37,532 bases of DNA, taken from positions 1 through 37,532 of IMG/VR virus record IMGVR_UViG_3300028840_003129; one strand, 5' to 3'. The position numbers were made by a program, and so were the translations under genes. Shown here piece after piece: positions 7,835-16,184 of this stretch (positions are counted from its first letter, which is position 1; each line of letters starts with the position of its first letter). The notes beneath the pieces were generated by a model. The model was not told the DNA's origin. It ran no database searches and was given only the letters and a program-made list of their open reading frames with translations. This DNA is from a virus.

Positions 7835-7892
7835 TTCGACGGCGGTCGTTTGGTGGGTAAATGAGAGAAGAGAGGGAGACGACGACGAGCGA

Positions 7893-9272
7893 TCAGCCGA
7901 TGGCGTGTTCGATCACGATCGCGCGACCGAAGCGAGCGTCGAGGGTCGTGTGGTCCGAGGGGATCGCGAAGTCTCCGGACCAGCTCCAAGCATGGCCAAC
8001 GACTTGCTGAAGTCGATCGAGCGGAGCTCGCATCGTGTACCGAATCCGATCGGTCTCGACAGTGACGCCGTTGTTCGTGACCGAGAAATTCCCGATCTTC
8101 CCGGTGACGCCGGCTTCGGTGATGTAGTCGGATTCGGGGATGTAGCATTCGTACATCGACGCTTGTCCGGTGATGATCGTTCGCCCGATCCTGATGTTGG
8201 CGTCATTGCGAACTTCGCCACCGATCTGCGGCGAGCATTGGGCGAAGTTCGGACCGCTCGCGACGAGAGTTCCGGTGTTCGTGGTATCCGGGGATTCGCT
8301 GTTCCGGTAGTGGCGACAACCCACCTTCTCACCGATCGCGAACTGCCGATAGGCGACCGACTCGGGAAGCGAATCGTGCAACCGTTGCCAGTGGTTATCT
8401 TGAAAGAGTTGCGCTTCCGCCAGGGGTGAAAGGTGATGATGAAAGAATCCGTCGGTGTGGTTCGGGATGTTGCTGTTTCGAAGCAACGCGACCGCCGAAA
8501 TGATGTCGTCAAGCGTCAGGATATCCGCGGCGCCGATGGCGTCGACGGAGTTGCCGCCGCCCACGCGGAAGATCACCGCCCCATCGTCAGCGAGGACTGC
8601 TTCTCGCGCGGCGAGACCGACCGTGAGAGCTGCACTGATCGTCAGCGTTCCGGGCCCGAGCGGTTCGAGCGGATTCGCTGGCACCGCGGCAATCACATCT
8701 CGAGTCGGTTCCCCACCACCGAAGGTCACTGCGATCGGATTCGCGGCGCTGACGGCGGTCACGACGCCATTGACCAGACGATCGGTGAAGCCGTTCAGAG
8801 ACGCGACGTTGAATTGGGTCAGACCGATCGCCGCGGCGGCGGTCGTGACGGTGTTCCCGCTCAAATACGCTTGGAACAGGGCGTTTCGAGGCAAACGGTT
8901 AAGTGTCTGACCGGCGTTCATTCCGAGCGTCTTGACGTCGCGAAGGAGCTTCGACGCGAGCGCGGCGCGGCTCGACGGCATGTGAGTGTCGATCGCCTTG
9001 CCGTATTGGTGGGCGGTCGCAACCCATTGCTCGATCGCGTATTGCTCCGGATTCGGGTCGGTGTTCGGGTTCAGCGGCGTGACGTCGACGGGCAAAAGCC
9101 CGGTCCGCGTCATGACCTTTGTTTCGCCTTCGTGTGCTTCCCAAAGCTCCGGCATCGCATCCATGCGATAGAGGAGCGCCGGAAACGCGGCGTCGTGGAA
9201 GACCTTTTGAAGCGTATTGTCTTGCAGGATTGCCGCGATTGCGGGATTCAATCCACCGATCGAAACGGCCAT
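7893..9272 (-). CDS. Major capsid protein
   Basis: A 459-aa protein with a GGAGG Shine-Dalgarno. It starts MAVSIGGLNPAIAAILQDNT; the amino-terminal third (DAAFPALLYRMDAMPELWEA, then residues about 75-150 with YGKAIDTHMPSSRAALASKL) and the carboxy-terminal part (GQASMYECYIPESDYITEAG) have the arrangement of HK97-fold coat proteins of the larger (N4 gp56-like) type. It lies just after a scaffold gene, as expected. It would form the icosahedral shell. A middle segment of about residues 180-260 (VSAANPIAVTFGGGEPTRD) looks like an inserted domain. No HK97-type prohead protease is seen in the window, so maturation may not need one or the gene lies elsewhere. Confidence 0.82.
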   Translation of the reverse strand: MAVSIGGLNPAIAAILQDNTLQKVFHDAAFPALLYRMDAMPELWEAHEGETKVMTRTGLLPVDVTPLNPNTDPNPEQYAIEQWVATAHQYGKAIDTHMPSSRAALASKLLRDVKTLGMNAGQTLNRLPRNALFQAYLSGNTVTTAAAAIGLTQFNVASLNGFTDRLVNGVVTAVSAANPIAVTFGGGEPTRDVIAAVPANPLEPLGPGTLTISAALTVGLAAREAVLADDGAVIFRVGGGNSVDAIGAADILTLDDIISAVALLRNSNIPNHTDGFFHHHLSPLAEAQLFQDNHWQRLHDSLPESVAYRQFAIGEKVGCRHYRNSESPDTTNTGTLVASGPNFAQCSPQIGGEVRNDANIRIGRTIITGQASMYECYIPESDYITEAGVTGKIGNFSVTNNGVTVETDRIRYTMRAPLDRLQQVVGHAWSWSGDFAIPSDHTTLDARFGRAIVIEHAIG

Positions 9273-9440
9273 TTTTCTACCTCCGAAAAGTGTTTTTCTC
9301 AGTGGATCAATCGGCCATTTTCTGCCCGTTTACCGTCGGCGTCACGTATCAGGCGCGTCGATCCGTTTCGTGATCACGGTAACTTGAAAGACGAAATCGA
9401 GCAAGCGATCGGATTTGGTGGGGTGACTGAAGCGGCTTTG

Positions 9441-10169
9441 TCAACCGTGGAAGCCGATGTCCCTATATCTCTTCGCCATCTCGTCAGGGGTCGCCGTCAT
9501 CGCGTCGAAGTCGCCGTCATCACTTTTCGGTTTCGGATCTGGGCCGTCTTTCGGGGGCGTCGTGTTGGCGTTTCGTTTGTCCGGAGCGAGACCGAGCGCG
9601 GCTTTCTGGGATTCGTCAGCGACGAGCTCGTCGACGAAGGCGGCTTCATCGAGTTCCGCGCCGTCTTCGAGAGCTCCAAGCGCTTGCTCGACTCGAAACA
9701 TTGCGTATGCGGTGTTCGTGATCCCCTTGGCTGTGAACAACGAATGAAGGTGGTTTTTGACACGGAGTTCTTCAGCGGCTTGCTCCGCTTCCGCTCGAGC
9801 GACCGCCTCTTGAGAATTTTTCTCCTTCAGCGCGTCGATGTCGGCCTGAAGACGCTGGATCTCCGACATCTCGGCCCGCTCCGCTTCCGCTCTCGCTTCT
9901 TCCGCTTGCTTTGCGGCGTCGAGCGTCGCTTTCAGCTCGTCGGCGTCTTTCAGCCCGAGCGTCGTCAGGAGTTCCTTTTGACCTGACGCCTTCGCTTGTG
10001 CGAGCCGTGCTTCTAGAGCAGACCTCGGAATACTCAGGGCGTCGTCGCTCGTCGGCGGCGCCGCGTCGCCTGGCGGCGTCGGATCGACGGTCGGTGGCTG
10101 CGGATCTTGGACGCTTGGGTCCGCCGGCGGATTCGTGTTGTCCGCATTTGGGTTGATCGGTTCTGGCAT
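9441..10169 (-). CDS. Capsid scaffolding protein
   Basis: A 242-aa protein with an AGGAGA Shine-Dalgarno. It has a Pro/Asp/Asn-rich amino-terminal tail (residues 1-42), then a long charged coiled coil (about 55-130: KQAEEARAEAERAEMSEIQR, LQADIDALKEKNSQEAVARA), then a short helical part and a charged disordered end. This is the typical layout of a scaffold that lines the prohead interior and leaves before DNA packaging. It is encoded directly upstream of the capsid gene (168 bases apart, holding only a 10-bp palindrome at 9369-9378). Confidence 0.8.
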   Translation of the reverse strand: MPEPINPNADNTNPPADPSVQDPQPPTVDPTPPGDAAPPTSDDALSIPRSALEARLAQAKASGQKELLTTLGLKDADELKATLDAAKQAEEARAEAERAEMSEIQRLQADIDALKEKNSQEAVARAEAEQAAEELRVKNHLHSLFTAKGITNTAYAMFRVEQALGALEDGAELDEAAFVDELVADESQKAALGLAPDKRNANTTPPKDGPDPKPKSDDGDFDAMTATPDEMAKRYRDIGFHG

Positions 10170-10206
10170 TGGGCTTTCTCCTGTTGGTGCGTTTGGGGCT
10201 TTAATA

Positions 10207-10869
10207 TCAGGTCAAATCCACTTCGGCGTCGAGTCGATCACCGAATGGATCTTCCGTGCCTTCGCCCTCACCCGGGAAGGCGAGATAGGTGACGGTCGCG
10301 GTACACGCGGCGGCGGCTTCTGCGGCGACGAAGGCGATCGTCGTTCCGCCGGCTTGGAGTGCAGCTTCACCAGCGCCCAATGCACCGACAAGCGTTCCCC
10401 TCGCGACGAGCGTCTTCGCCCCCGGCGTTGCTGCCGGCGCGACGAGAGTCGCCGCTGTGAGCTGGATCGCTCGCCGCGTTTGCAGGAGCGTTCCGACGCC
10501 ACCGAGTGTCACGGGGATCGTCTCCGTGAATTCCTCGCCTTCGATCGGGATGTAGGTGATCTCGGCTTCGGTCACGGCGTCAGCGGCGGCGAAGACGACG
10601 TTTCCGACCGCGTTGATTGCGCAGTCACCGGCGATGACCGCGCCGTTTCGCTTGATCAGATCGAGTTCGCCGGTCGCGCCGCCGGCCGTCGCGAAGACGG
10701 CGACGAGAGAAGCCGCCGGTTGCGACAAAACGCCGACGTTCGCCGCGACGGTGACGAGCTCCGTTCTCGGAACGATCCCGAGACCGTCGCCAAGTTGCGA
10801 GAGATTCGCCATATTGGCGATCTGGTTTGGGTTCGCTCGCGAGAGCTCCGCTTTGACTGTCGATGCCAT
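10207..10869 (-). CDS. Head structural protein (putative decoration-type)
   Basis: A 220-aa, Ala/Gly/Thr/Val-rich protein with an AGGAGGG Shine-Dalgarno (MASTVKAELSRANPNQIANM). After an amino-terminal segment, the sequence is a series of beta-prone repeats (EITYIPIEGEEFTETIPVTL, TVTYLAFPGEGEGTE) without membrane segments or signal peptide. Such compositions are common in phage surface or decoration proteins. It lies between scaffold and another structural gene. The sub-function cannot be fixed from the sequence. Confidence 0.5.
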   Translation of the reverse strand: MASTVKAELSRANPNQIANMANLSQLGDGLGIVPRTELVTVAANVGVLSQPAASLVAVFATAGGATGELDLIKRNGAVIAGDCAINAVGNVVFAAADAVTEAEITYIPIEGEEFTETIPVTLGGVGTLLQTRRAIQLTAATLVAPAATPGAKTLVARGTLVGALGAGEAALQAGGTTIAFVAAEAAAACTATVTYLAFPGEGEGTEDPFGDRLDAEVDLT

Positions 10870-10898
10870 TTTTCTTCTACCCTCCTATTTCGTCGCCG

Positions 10899-11618
10899 TT
10901 AGGAGCGACCACCGGCGACGATATCGACCGTCGCGCTTCCGCTGATTTGGACCTTCGTCGGAGCTCCGCTCGAAACCGGATACTCGGCAAGATAGAGACC
11001 TGACACGTCGGTGTCCTGCCCTTGCGCCTGAGCAATGGTTGGATTCGCGCCAGCGCTGAGACCGAGCGTTGCTGCGCCGGTTCCGGCGAAGGAGAGCTCT
11101 CCGACACCGGCGGCGCCGACCTTCGTCGCGACTCCGATGATCTTGATCTGACCATTCACGACGCTCGCGAGCGGCGACACGTATCCGGCGAGAGCGAAGG
11201 CTGCGTTGATCCTCGCTGCGCATTGCGCCGCGCTCTGATCCGCGACGTCGAACGTCGTCGTCACTGCGACACCGTCGATCGTCGTGATCAGCGTCTCGCC
11301 ACCGGCGAACGCCGTCGGGAAGGTCCCTGCGACGGCTTGCGCTGACGCTGGCAACGCGTAGAGCCGGAGCGTGACATCGGCGCTCGAGCGCATGAAGAGA
11401 ACCAGGATCTCAGAGAGCGCGTCGAGCGCGTCGACGTCGATGAAATCCTGAGTGTCGATCGAGACCTGAGAGCAGACAGACGCCGCGACCGACTTCGAGC
11501 CGGAGCACGCGTCGCCGCCGCGACCCAATGAAAGATCGCGCGAGGTTTGACCAGCTCCGCTCGAGCACGTGCTGTCCTGTACCGTCAGAGTGCCGGATGA
11601 AGTGAACGTCTTGCTCAT
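10899..11618 (-). CDS. Structural protein with a sheath-like Ig/hook-IN-type domain
   Basis: A 239-aa protein; the ATG at 11618 is chosen because an extended -10 box (GTGCTATTCT) ends 7 nt upstream and the preceding 69 bases look untranslated. The amino-terminal part is Ser/Gly-rich with several Cys (residues 17, 38, 49). Residues about 107-190 (GGETLITTIDGVAVTTTFDV, then DQSAAQCAARINAAF) line up with sheath residues about 181-260 in pattern: GGE, TID, strand, DQxAxQ, RIN, NGxIxI. This motif also resembles hook-IN segments of flagellar proteins. A virion role is inferred from the head gene neighbourhood. Confidence 0.55.
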   Translation of the reverse strand: MSKTFTSSGTLTVQDSTCSSGAGQTSRDLSLGRGGDACSGSKSVAASVCSQVSIDTQDFIDVDALDALSEILVLFMRSSADVTLRLYALPASAQAVAGTFPTAFAGGETLITTIDGVAVTTTFDVADQSAAQCAARINAAFALAGYVSPLASVVNGQIKIIGVATKVGAAGVGELSFAGTGAATLGLSAGANPTIAQAQGQDTDVSGLYLAEYPVSSGAPTKVQISGSATVDIVAGGRS

Positions 11619-11625
11619 GAGGGGG

Positions 11626-11635
11626 AGAATAGCAC
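11626..11635 (-). promoter_or_regulatory. Extended -10 promoter of the 239-aa structural gene
   Basis: Minus strand GTGCTATTCT, seven bases before the ATG at 11618. The spacer is a C-run (CCCCCTC), the opposite of a Shine-Dalgarno, which supports a leaderless mRNA. Confidence 0.6.
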
Positions 11636-11665
11636 AACGCCTGAAAACGGCGTCAGGGGTGAAGA

Positions 11666-12691
11666 CTAGAGCTCTCCGACTCCACAACCATAATCTGGAT
11701 TCTCGTCGCGTTCGTTCTGCTCGATCTTCTGCTTCAGCTCTTTGACTTGCTTACAAAGCTTCGAATTCGCGCTCCTCGCCTTGACGCCGGCTTCAATCTC
11801 TTTAGTGACAACGTCGACGAATGAGGGGATCGCGTCGAATGTGAAACGGTCGAGAACGTTGATCCCTTCTGCGAGCTTGTGAAGCGCTTCCATACCGCGA
11901 TCAAACGAGCCAATGCTGACGCCGTCGAGCTCTTGACCGCTCTTCTTCAGCTCTTTGTTGTGCTTCCGAAGCGCGCGGAGTTCGTCGCGTTGCATTCCGA
12001 TCTGGATCTTCGCGGAGTCGATGACCTCCCCGATCTTCTCAGCGTCAGGGGGGGCTTCGAAGCCGAGGAGCGACGCGAGCGCCCGCGCCTTCGTCAGGGT
12101 AGGCGCGAAGCTTCCGAGCTTCATAGACCCTTCGAGGAGCTCCTGAACGCGCTTCTCAAGCCGCCGCTTCTCGCTGACGAGCGCGTCGAGCTCCTGATCA
12201 CGCTTGGCGGAAAGCGTGATCAGCGCGTCGAGTTGCTCGATGTCGGTCATAACGAGATCGACGAGATCGACAACGGTAATATTTTCGAGTCCAGATCGAT
12301 CCTCGTAATAGGAGAGGAGCTTTCTAAATGCGACAACGTCGGATTCTTCGGGGGCGTCGTCTTCGAGGTTTTGAAGCTCTTTGACGGCTTCAGCGATCGC
12401 CTGCGTCGCTTGAGTCGGAACAGGATCGGCGCCGATGGTTGAGCGCGTGACGACGGATTCCTGACGACACGGACAAGACGGTGTCATTGGCGATATGCCG
12501 CTTCCGCAAACTGGACAGATCCAACCCATGGCGCCGATCCTGCCGTCTTCGTTGACGTGGAAAACTGACGGCGTCGGCTGTGCTCCGCTCGCATGATCGA
12601 AGCCGTTTTCGACGGTGCCGCGTCGCTCTCTCATCGCGTCGAGTTCCTCTCTCATCGTTGGATCGGTTTCTTCGTTTCGGTTCGCTTCCAT
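11666..12691 (-). CDS. Coiled-coil protein with a zinc ribbon
   Basis: About 341 aa from the ATG at 12691 (MEANRNEETDPTMREELDAM); a GTG at 12700 is an alternative. Near residues 58-75 a short zinc-ribbon motif (GWICPVCGSGISP, then a CPC triplet) is clear; the same small ribbon appears in many phage proteins. The rest is long helix and coiled coil (about 125-190 and 215-340: LDALVSEKRRLEKRVQELLE, LRALRKHNKELKKSGQELDG). The role is unknown; it may bridge nucleic acid and another protein. Its leader (GAAAGGAAAGTGGAAGG) is almost the same as that of the next gene upstream. It lies among head genes, but its composition is more like a cytoplasmic factor. Confidence 0.6.
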   Translation of the reverse strand: MEANRNEETDPTMREELDAMRERRGTVENGFDHASGAQPTPSVFHVNEDGRIGAMGWICPVCGSGISPMTPSCPCRQESVVTRSTIGADPVPTQATQAIAEAVKELQNLEDDAPEESDVVAFRKLLSYYEDRSGLENITVVDLVDLVMTDIEQLDALITLSAKRDQELDALVSEKRRLEKRVQELLEGSMKLGSFAPTLTKARALASLLGFEAPPDAEKIGEVIDSAKIQIGMQRDELRALRKHNKELKKSGQELDGVSIGSFDRGMEALHKLAEGINVLDRFTFDAIPSFVDVVTKEIEAGVKARSANSKLCKQVKELKQKIEQNERDENPDYGCGVGEL

Positions 12692-12718
12692 TCCTTCCAC
12701 TTTCCTTTCTTTTTTTGA

Positions 12719-12997
12719 TCAATCCGCTGGTTCATAGGTCACCCCGAAGATGTCCGGTTTGCAGGGGTAGATCTCGCCCTCCACACCTTTGATTATGTAG
12801 TCTCCAAAATTGGCGATCATGACTCCTTCGAGCGTTTTTATTTCAACCCATGCGTCTATGGCACCGTTCTTATGTGCCTCGACAATCACTTCTACCTTTC
12901 CTGTGTTCATCGCGTCTTTGAACCACTGAGGATAATAATTCGTATCTTCAAAACAGAACGCACAGATCACAACAGGCTTTTTTCTATACCTCGGCAC
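12719..12997 (-). CDS. Small widespread phage protein (GDYIIKGV / PCKPDIF family)
   Basis: A 92-aa protein from a GTG start (VPRYRKKPVVICAFCFEDTN). The end carries the conserved signature EGVMIANFGDYIIKGVEGEI followed by YPCKPDIFGVTYEPAD, known from a family of short proteins in phages and prophages of very different bacteria; the function is unknown. The gene is clearly AT-richer than both neighbours, a sign of recent transfer. It shares an almost identical leader with the downstream gene and lies between the coiled-coil gene and an HTH regulator, so this stretch looks like a small accessory insertion among head genes. Confidence 0.8.
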   Translation of the reverse strand: MPRYRKKPVVICAFCFEDTNYYPQWFKDAMNTGKVEVIVEAHKNGAIDAWVEIKTLEGVMIANFGDYIIKGVEGEIYPCKPDIFGVTYEPAD

Positions 12998-13015
12998 CTT
13001 CCACTTTCCTTTCTT

Positions 13016-13279
13016 TCATATTTCCATTGACCACTGAGGCAACGGGTAATCCGCCGCGTCAAAGGCCGGATTGATCAGCTCATACGGTGGCACTCCAAGC
13101 GCTTCGCCGACTTCGTCGATGACGAGCGAGGACACTCGAGACGAATGACGTCGCGGATTCAAAATGCCGGATAGCCACGCTCCGGCATGACCTGTCAGGA
13201 TTGACACCTTGTAGGAGGGTAATTCGAGCAGTTCGAGCCGCGCCTTGACGTTCCGTTTGAAGATTTCATGCGACTTCAT
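13016..13279 (-). CDS. Cro/C1-type helix-turn-helix regulator, candidate global phage regulator
   Basis: An 87-aa protein. Residues about 5-70 (FKRNVKARLELLELPSYKVS, ILTGHAGAWLSGILN, then DEVGEALGVPPYELINP) fit a HTH_3 fold: helix 2 (SYKVSILTG), recognition helix (GAWLSGILN) and the usual closing ALGVPPYEL. It would bind DNA as a dimer and has no cleavage or protease domain. The only fully symmetric copy of the 16-bp operator found in the window (13291-13306) overlaps its own -10, which suggests autoregulation. Other copies sit at early, recombination, terminase and Rho-N promoters. Its position in the late region is unusual for a C1-like repressor, so it may instead be a late-phase switch. 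No integrase is visible to decide on lysogeny. Confidence 0.75.
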   Translation of the reverse strand: MKSHEIFKRNVKARLELLELPSYKVSILTGHAGAWLSGILNPRRHSSRVSSLVIDEVGEALGVPPYELINPAFDAADYPLPQWSMEI

Positions 13280-13286
13280 GACGGAT

Positions 13287-13292
13287 AGTATA
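13287..13292 (-). promoter_or_regulatory. -10 box of the HTH regulator gene
   Basis: Minus strand TATACT, seven bases before the ATG at 13279, no Shine-Dalgarno. Two bases overlap the operator 13291-13306, so binding should block initiation. Confidence 0.55.
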
Positions 13293-13306
13293 TGCCGCGC
13301 GGCATA
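13291..13306. promoter_or_regulatory. Operator copy 2, perfect palindrome TATGCCGCGCGGCATA
   Basis: A perfect 16-bp palindrome that serves as reference for the other six copies. It overlaps the -10 of the HTH gene 13016-13279. Confidence 0.7.
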
Positions 13307-13312
13307 GGGTTA

Positions 13313-14428
13313 TCAAGATTTCGTCTGGTTTGCCTGTTGGCGACGGAGTTCGCGATCTATGCGCCGCTGGCGAAGAGCTCGAGCGCGACGTCGTCGACGA
13401 GCTCGGTTCCGTTGCGCTTCGCTATTCGCTTCGGTCATGCGAGCGCGTTGCCCTGACGTCAGAGCTCGGGATCTGGGCGTCTCGCTCCAACGGTCGCGCC
13501 ACGGAATGATCGTTTCACGGTCATGCGGTCGCGCCGGCGGCCGGAGATAACGACGACCGGCTCCGTCAACGAAGTGCTCCTCTTTGCGCCGGATCTGACC
13601 ATGGACCGCGATCGAATCATGAGCGGTCCGGTTGTCCATCACCGCGAGGATCTTCCGCTTGACCTCGGTCTGCAAGACCTCTGAAGCGTGATCGATTGAA
13701 GCCTCGTTCGCCGCGTTTTGCGCTTCTGCCGTCTCCGTCCGGACGATCCGCCAGGCCCACGATCGGTGACGGATGAAGAGACCTTCGGGTATGTACTCTT
13801 CGGACAACCGGACGACCATTCCGGGCTGAACTTCGACGGCGCGCGTTGAAACCATGCCCGTCGGACCACGAATGCCCGTCAGGCGTTGCACCATTTGAAA
13901 CTGCGACGCGCCTTCAGCTAGCCCCTGGGCAAGGATCCGCTCCATTCTGTCGACCATGGCGGCGCCATACCGATCGACGCTCGTCGCATGGCGAGCGAGG
14001 AGCGACGGACGGAGACGGACGATTGCCGCTTCGTCGAGCGGTACGGGGCGAACGACACCGACGAAGGCGCGCTCGAGCTCGTTGAAAAGGTTGTTCGACA
14101 TCAACAATCCGACGCGAGCCGCTTCGATGCTTGCGGTGTTCGTGATCCCGCGAAGCCGATCTTGGACGAGCGCGATCGCCGTTTGAATTTGCTCGCGATA
14201 GACGATCAGAGAAGCCTCACTGAAGCGCATACTACCGCCGCCAAGGCGTCGTCTTGTCCAATAGGCTAAGCGTCGAGAAAGCGACTTGTCGGCGTCAGCG
14301 AGCGTCTGAAGGAGCGCTCGGGCCGCTTCGCGACCGGTTGGATCGGCGCACTGAACGATGGCGTCAGCGCGAGAAAGGAAACGCTCGATCGCGTTGTTCG
14401 CTTGATCTATTGCGACAGGCGTTACCAT
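13313..14428 (-). CDS. Minor head (head morphogenesis) protein, SPP1 gp7 / Mu F type
   Basis: A 371-aa protein starting MVTPVAIDQANNAIERFLSR. The amino-terminal two thirds are helical; residues about 225-300 carry the family core: WAWRIVRTETAEAQNAANEA, then HDSIAVHGQIRRKEEHF and a Pro/Arg stretch ending RETIIPWRDRW, matching R.E......a......D..TR..H..lhG. in gp7/F proteins. The carboxy-terminal 50 residues are extremely Arg-rich, perhaps contacting DNA. Proteins of this family enter the prohead with the portal and may be ejected with DNA. It follows the portal gene by 24 bases, the expected order. Confidence 0.8.
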   Translation of the reverse strand: MVTPVAIDQANNAIERFLSRADAIVQCADPTGREAARALLQTLADADKSLSRRLAYWTRRRLGGGSMRFSEASLIVYREQIQTAIALVQDRLRGITNTASIEAARVGLLMSNNLFNELERAFVGVVRPVPLDEAAIVRLRPSLLARHATSVDRYGAAMVDRMERILAQGLAEGASQFQMVQRLTGIRGPTGMVSTRAVEVQPGMVVRLSEEYIPEGLFIRHRSWAWRIVRTETAEAQNAANEASIDHASEVLQTEVKRKILAVMDNRTAHDSIAVHGQIRRKEEHFVDGAGRRYLRPPARPHDRETIIPWRDRWSETPRSRALTSGQRARMTEANSEAQRNRARRRRRARALRQRRIDRELRRQQANQTKS

Positions 14429-14452
14429 GAAAACCCAATGGTCATGCGAGGG

Positions 14453-16147
14453 TTATGACCGATCAGCGACGTCGTCGAAGTCACCTTCGTCGCCATCGTC
14501 ATCGTTGTCATCATCGATGGCGGCGTTGTCCCCCCCTTGAAGGTTCATCACCGGAGCGCCGCGCTCGAGCAACCCATGCGCTCGTCGATCCATTGTCTCG
14601 ACGTCTTCTTCGATGGCGTCGAGTTCGCCGTCAACGTCGGTCCCAAACAACGGCGAGAGCGTCGCGACCGCGGTCCGCTTGCTCATGACCTGTTGACCGC
14701 CGGCTCCTTCTTTCACAGACGAGACGGCTTCTTTTCGATCTTCCCACGTTGCGGCGAAGTAGGGCGGCCATGCGAGCTCGATCTGGCCGCCGGAACCTGG
14801 CGAGCGCTCCTCGACGGTGACGACGACGTCGCCGGTCTCTTCGTCTTTGTCCTCTGTGATCCGCGGCGGAAGCCTGACAGCCGACCAATATTTGACGCCG
14901 TCTTCGTCAGTCTGAACGATCCGGAGCTGACGAGCGACGGTGATCATATCGTCGAGAATATCGACGATCGCTTCGCCATACTGACCCCTAAGAAGGTCTG
15001 CTTTCGCCAACATCGGAGCGTATCGAGTTCGCATCGCCGCCGCGCTGATACCGCTCCCGGTCAAGTCGTCTGGATCGAGGAGCACGCACGACGCCTTATC
15101 GAGCTCGTACTGACGGAGACGGTCGAGAAGCCTGACGGACGCTTCGATCGCCGTTCCGGCGAGCTCGAGATAGGCGGCACCCTTCTCGGAGTAGATCGCG
15201 TGTTCCGATCCTTTGTGGATCACGCCTTCGTTGTTCATTTGGCTGTCGTGGATCACGAGAGTCGGATCGACGTTGGCAACCGTCCCCTTGTGCGTCGCCG
15301 AAAGTTGTACGTCGATCGCGTCGCAGTCGTCCTCTTGTGCTTCGAAGTCACTGACGCCGTCAGCGCTTGAGCTATCGGGGAGATTTTGAATCCAATAGAC
15401 AGGGCAGTATCCGGTCTCATGGTCGACGGTCGTCGCTTCAGCGGTCCACCATTTTGGGGTCTTCGCGAGTTCCTCGGGTATTTTGTGCCACGTGATATCG
15501 ACGTTTTGATCCCAATATCTGGCATAGTAGAAGGTGGCCTTTTCAGGCTTGCCGTCGTTCGTCCAAACCCGGTCTTCGAATGGATAGCTCTTGAGGACCT
15601 TGGCTGGCCTGCGGCGGTCGTAATCCCGCCACTCGAGCACTTCGACAAAAGCCGGTTGATGAACATCGATCAGCGGTTTCCCCTCGACGAACCCCCATGA
15701 GAGCACGGCGGTTCCGGTTGCGCCGCCGATGTTCCGAGCCTCAACCATTTTGGTCGGGAGCTTCGCCGCTTTCGCGAGCGCCTTGATGAAGTCTTCCGCG
15801 TCGGCGTCTCCGGTGACGCTGAATCCAGGGAAGTGCTCGTGACCGAAAACGAGGGTTGTGAATCGCTCGACGATAACCTTCGGAAGATCCATCCGGATCG
15901 ACGGCCGGCGGCGCTTCATCGGGATGTATCCGTCCGCTGGGATATCGACGTTTTCTTCGCCGTATTTCAGGATGTTCCCGTCGAAATCATACTGCTTCGT
16001 TTTGTGCTGCGTGCAGCGGTAATAGCTCTCTCTGCGTAGCAGATCGCGAGAGCGCGATTGGTCGATTATGTCAGTGAGAGCGACCTTTCGAACGGGGACG
16101 TCGCTCATGATCGAGGAGTTATTCGTAAATCTCGCGAGGATCGCCAT
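14453..16147 (-). CDS. Portal protein
   Basis: A 564-aa protein (MAILARFTNNSSIMSDVPVR). The layout fits a portal (SPP1 gp6 / DUF-type): a mixed amino-terminal clip and wing (residues about 40-260: RRPSIRMDLPKVIVERFTTL, GATGTAVLSWGFVEGKP), the stem and crown helices near residues 330-430 (AYLELAGTAIEASVRLLDRL, DLLRGQYGEAIVDILDDMI), and a strongly acidic, likely disordered end (NAAIDDDNDDDGDEGDFDD). It would form the 12-subunit channel at the packaging vertex. It is followed by the minor head gene and begins a transcription unit, having an extended -10 box 6 nt before an ATG that lacks a Shine-Dalgarno. Confidence 0.85.
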   Translation of the reverse strand: MAILARFTNNSSIMSDVPVRKVALTDIIDQSRSRDLLRRESYYRCTQHKTKQYDFDGNILKYGEENVDIPADGYIPMKRRRPSIRMDLPKVIVERFTTLVFGHEHFPGFSVTGDADAEDFIKALAKAAKLPTKMVEARNIGGATGTAVLSWGFVEGKPLIDVHQPAFVEVLEWRDYDRRRPAKVLKSYPFEDRVWTNDGKPEKATFYYARYWDQNVDITWHKIPEELAKTPKWWTAEATTVDHETGYCPVYWIQNLPDSSSADGVSDFEAQEDDCDAIDVQLSATHKGTVANVDPTLVIHDSQMNNEGVIHKGSEHAIYSEKGAAYLELAGTAIEASVRLLDRLRQYELDKASCVLLDPDDLTGSGISAAAMRTRYAPMLAKADLLRGQYGEAIVDILDDMITVARQLRIVQTDEDGVKYWSAVRLPPRITEDKDEETGDVVVTVEERSPGSGGQIELAWPPYFAATWEDRKEAVSSVKEGAGGQQVMSKRTAVATLSPLFGTDVDGELDAIEEDVETMDRRAHGLLERGAPVMNLQGGDNAAIDDDNDDDGDEGDFDDVADRS

Positions 16148-16153
16148 GGGGGC

Positions 16154-16163
16154 AGAATATCAC
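16154..16163 (-). promoter_or_regulatory. Extended -10 promoter of the portal gene (probably leaderless)
   Basis: Minus strand GTGATATTCT, six bases before the portal ATG; the spacer is GCCCCC, so there is no Shine-Dalgarno. Confidence 0.6.
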
Positions 16164-16184
16164 GCGGTGCCGCAGCGAACTGGA

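Noticed and set aside
8433-9986. Long plus-strand open frame (517 residues) opposite the capsid and scaffold genes
   Set aside because: It is an antisense shadow with Arg/Asp-rich composition; the opposite strand holds the recognisable capsid and scaffold genes.
11635-11660. Small inverted repeat (ACGCC/GGCGT) after the coiled-coil gene, considered as terminator
   Set aside because: Only 5-6 pairs and no T-run on either strand.
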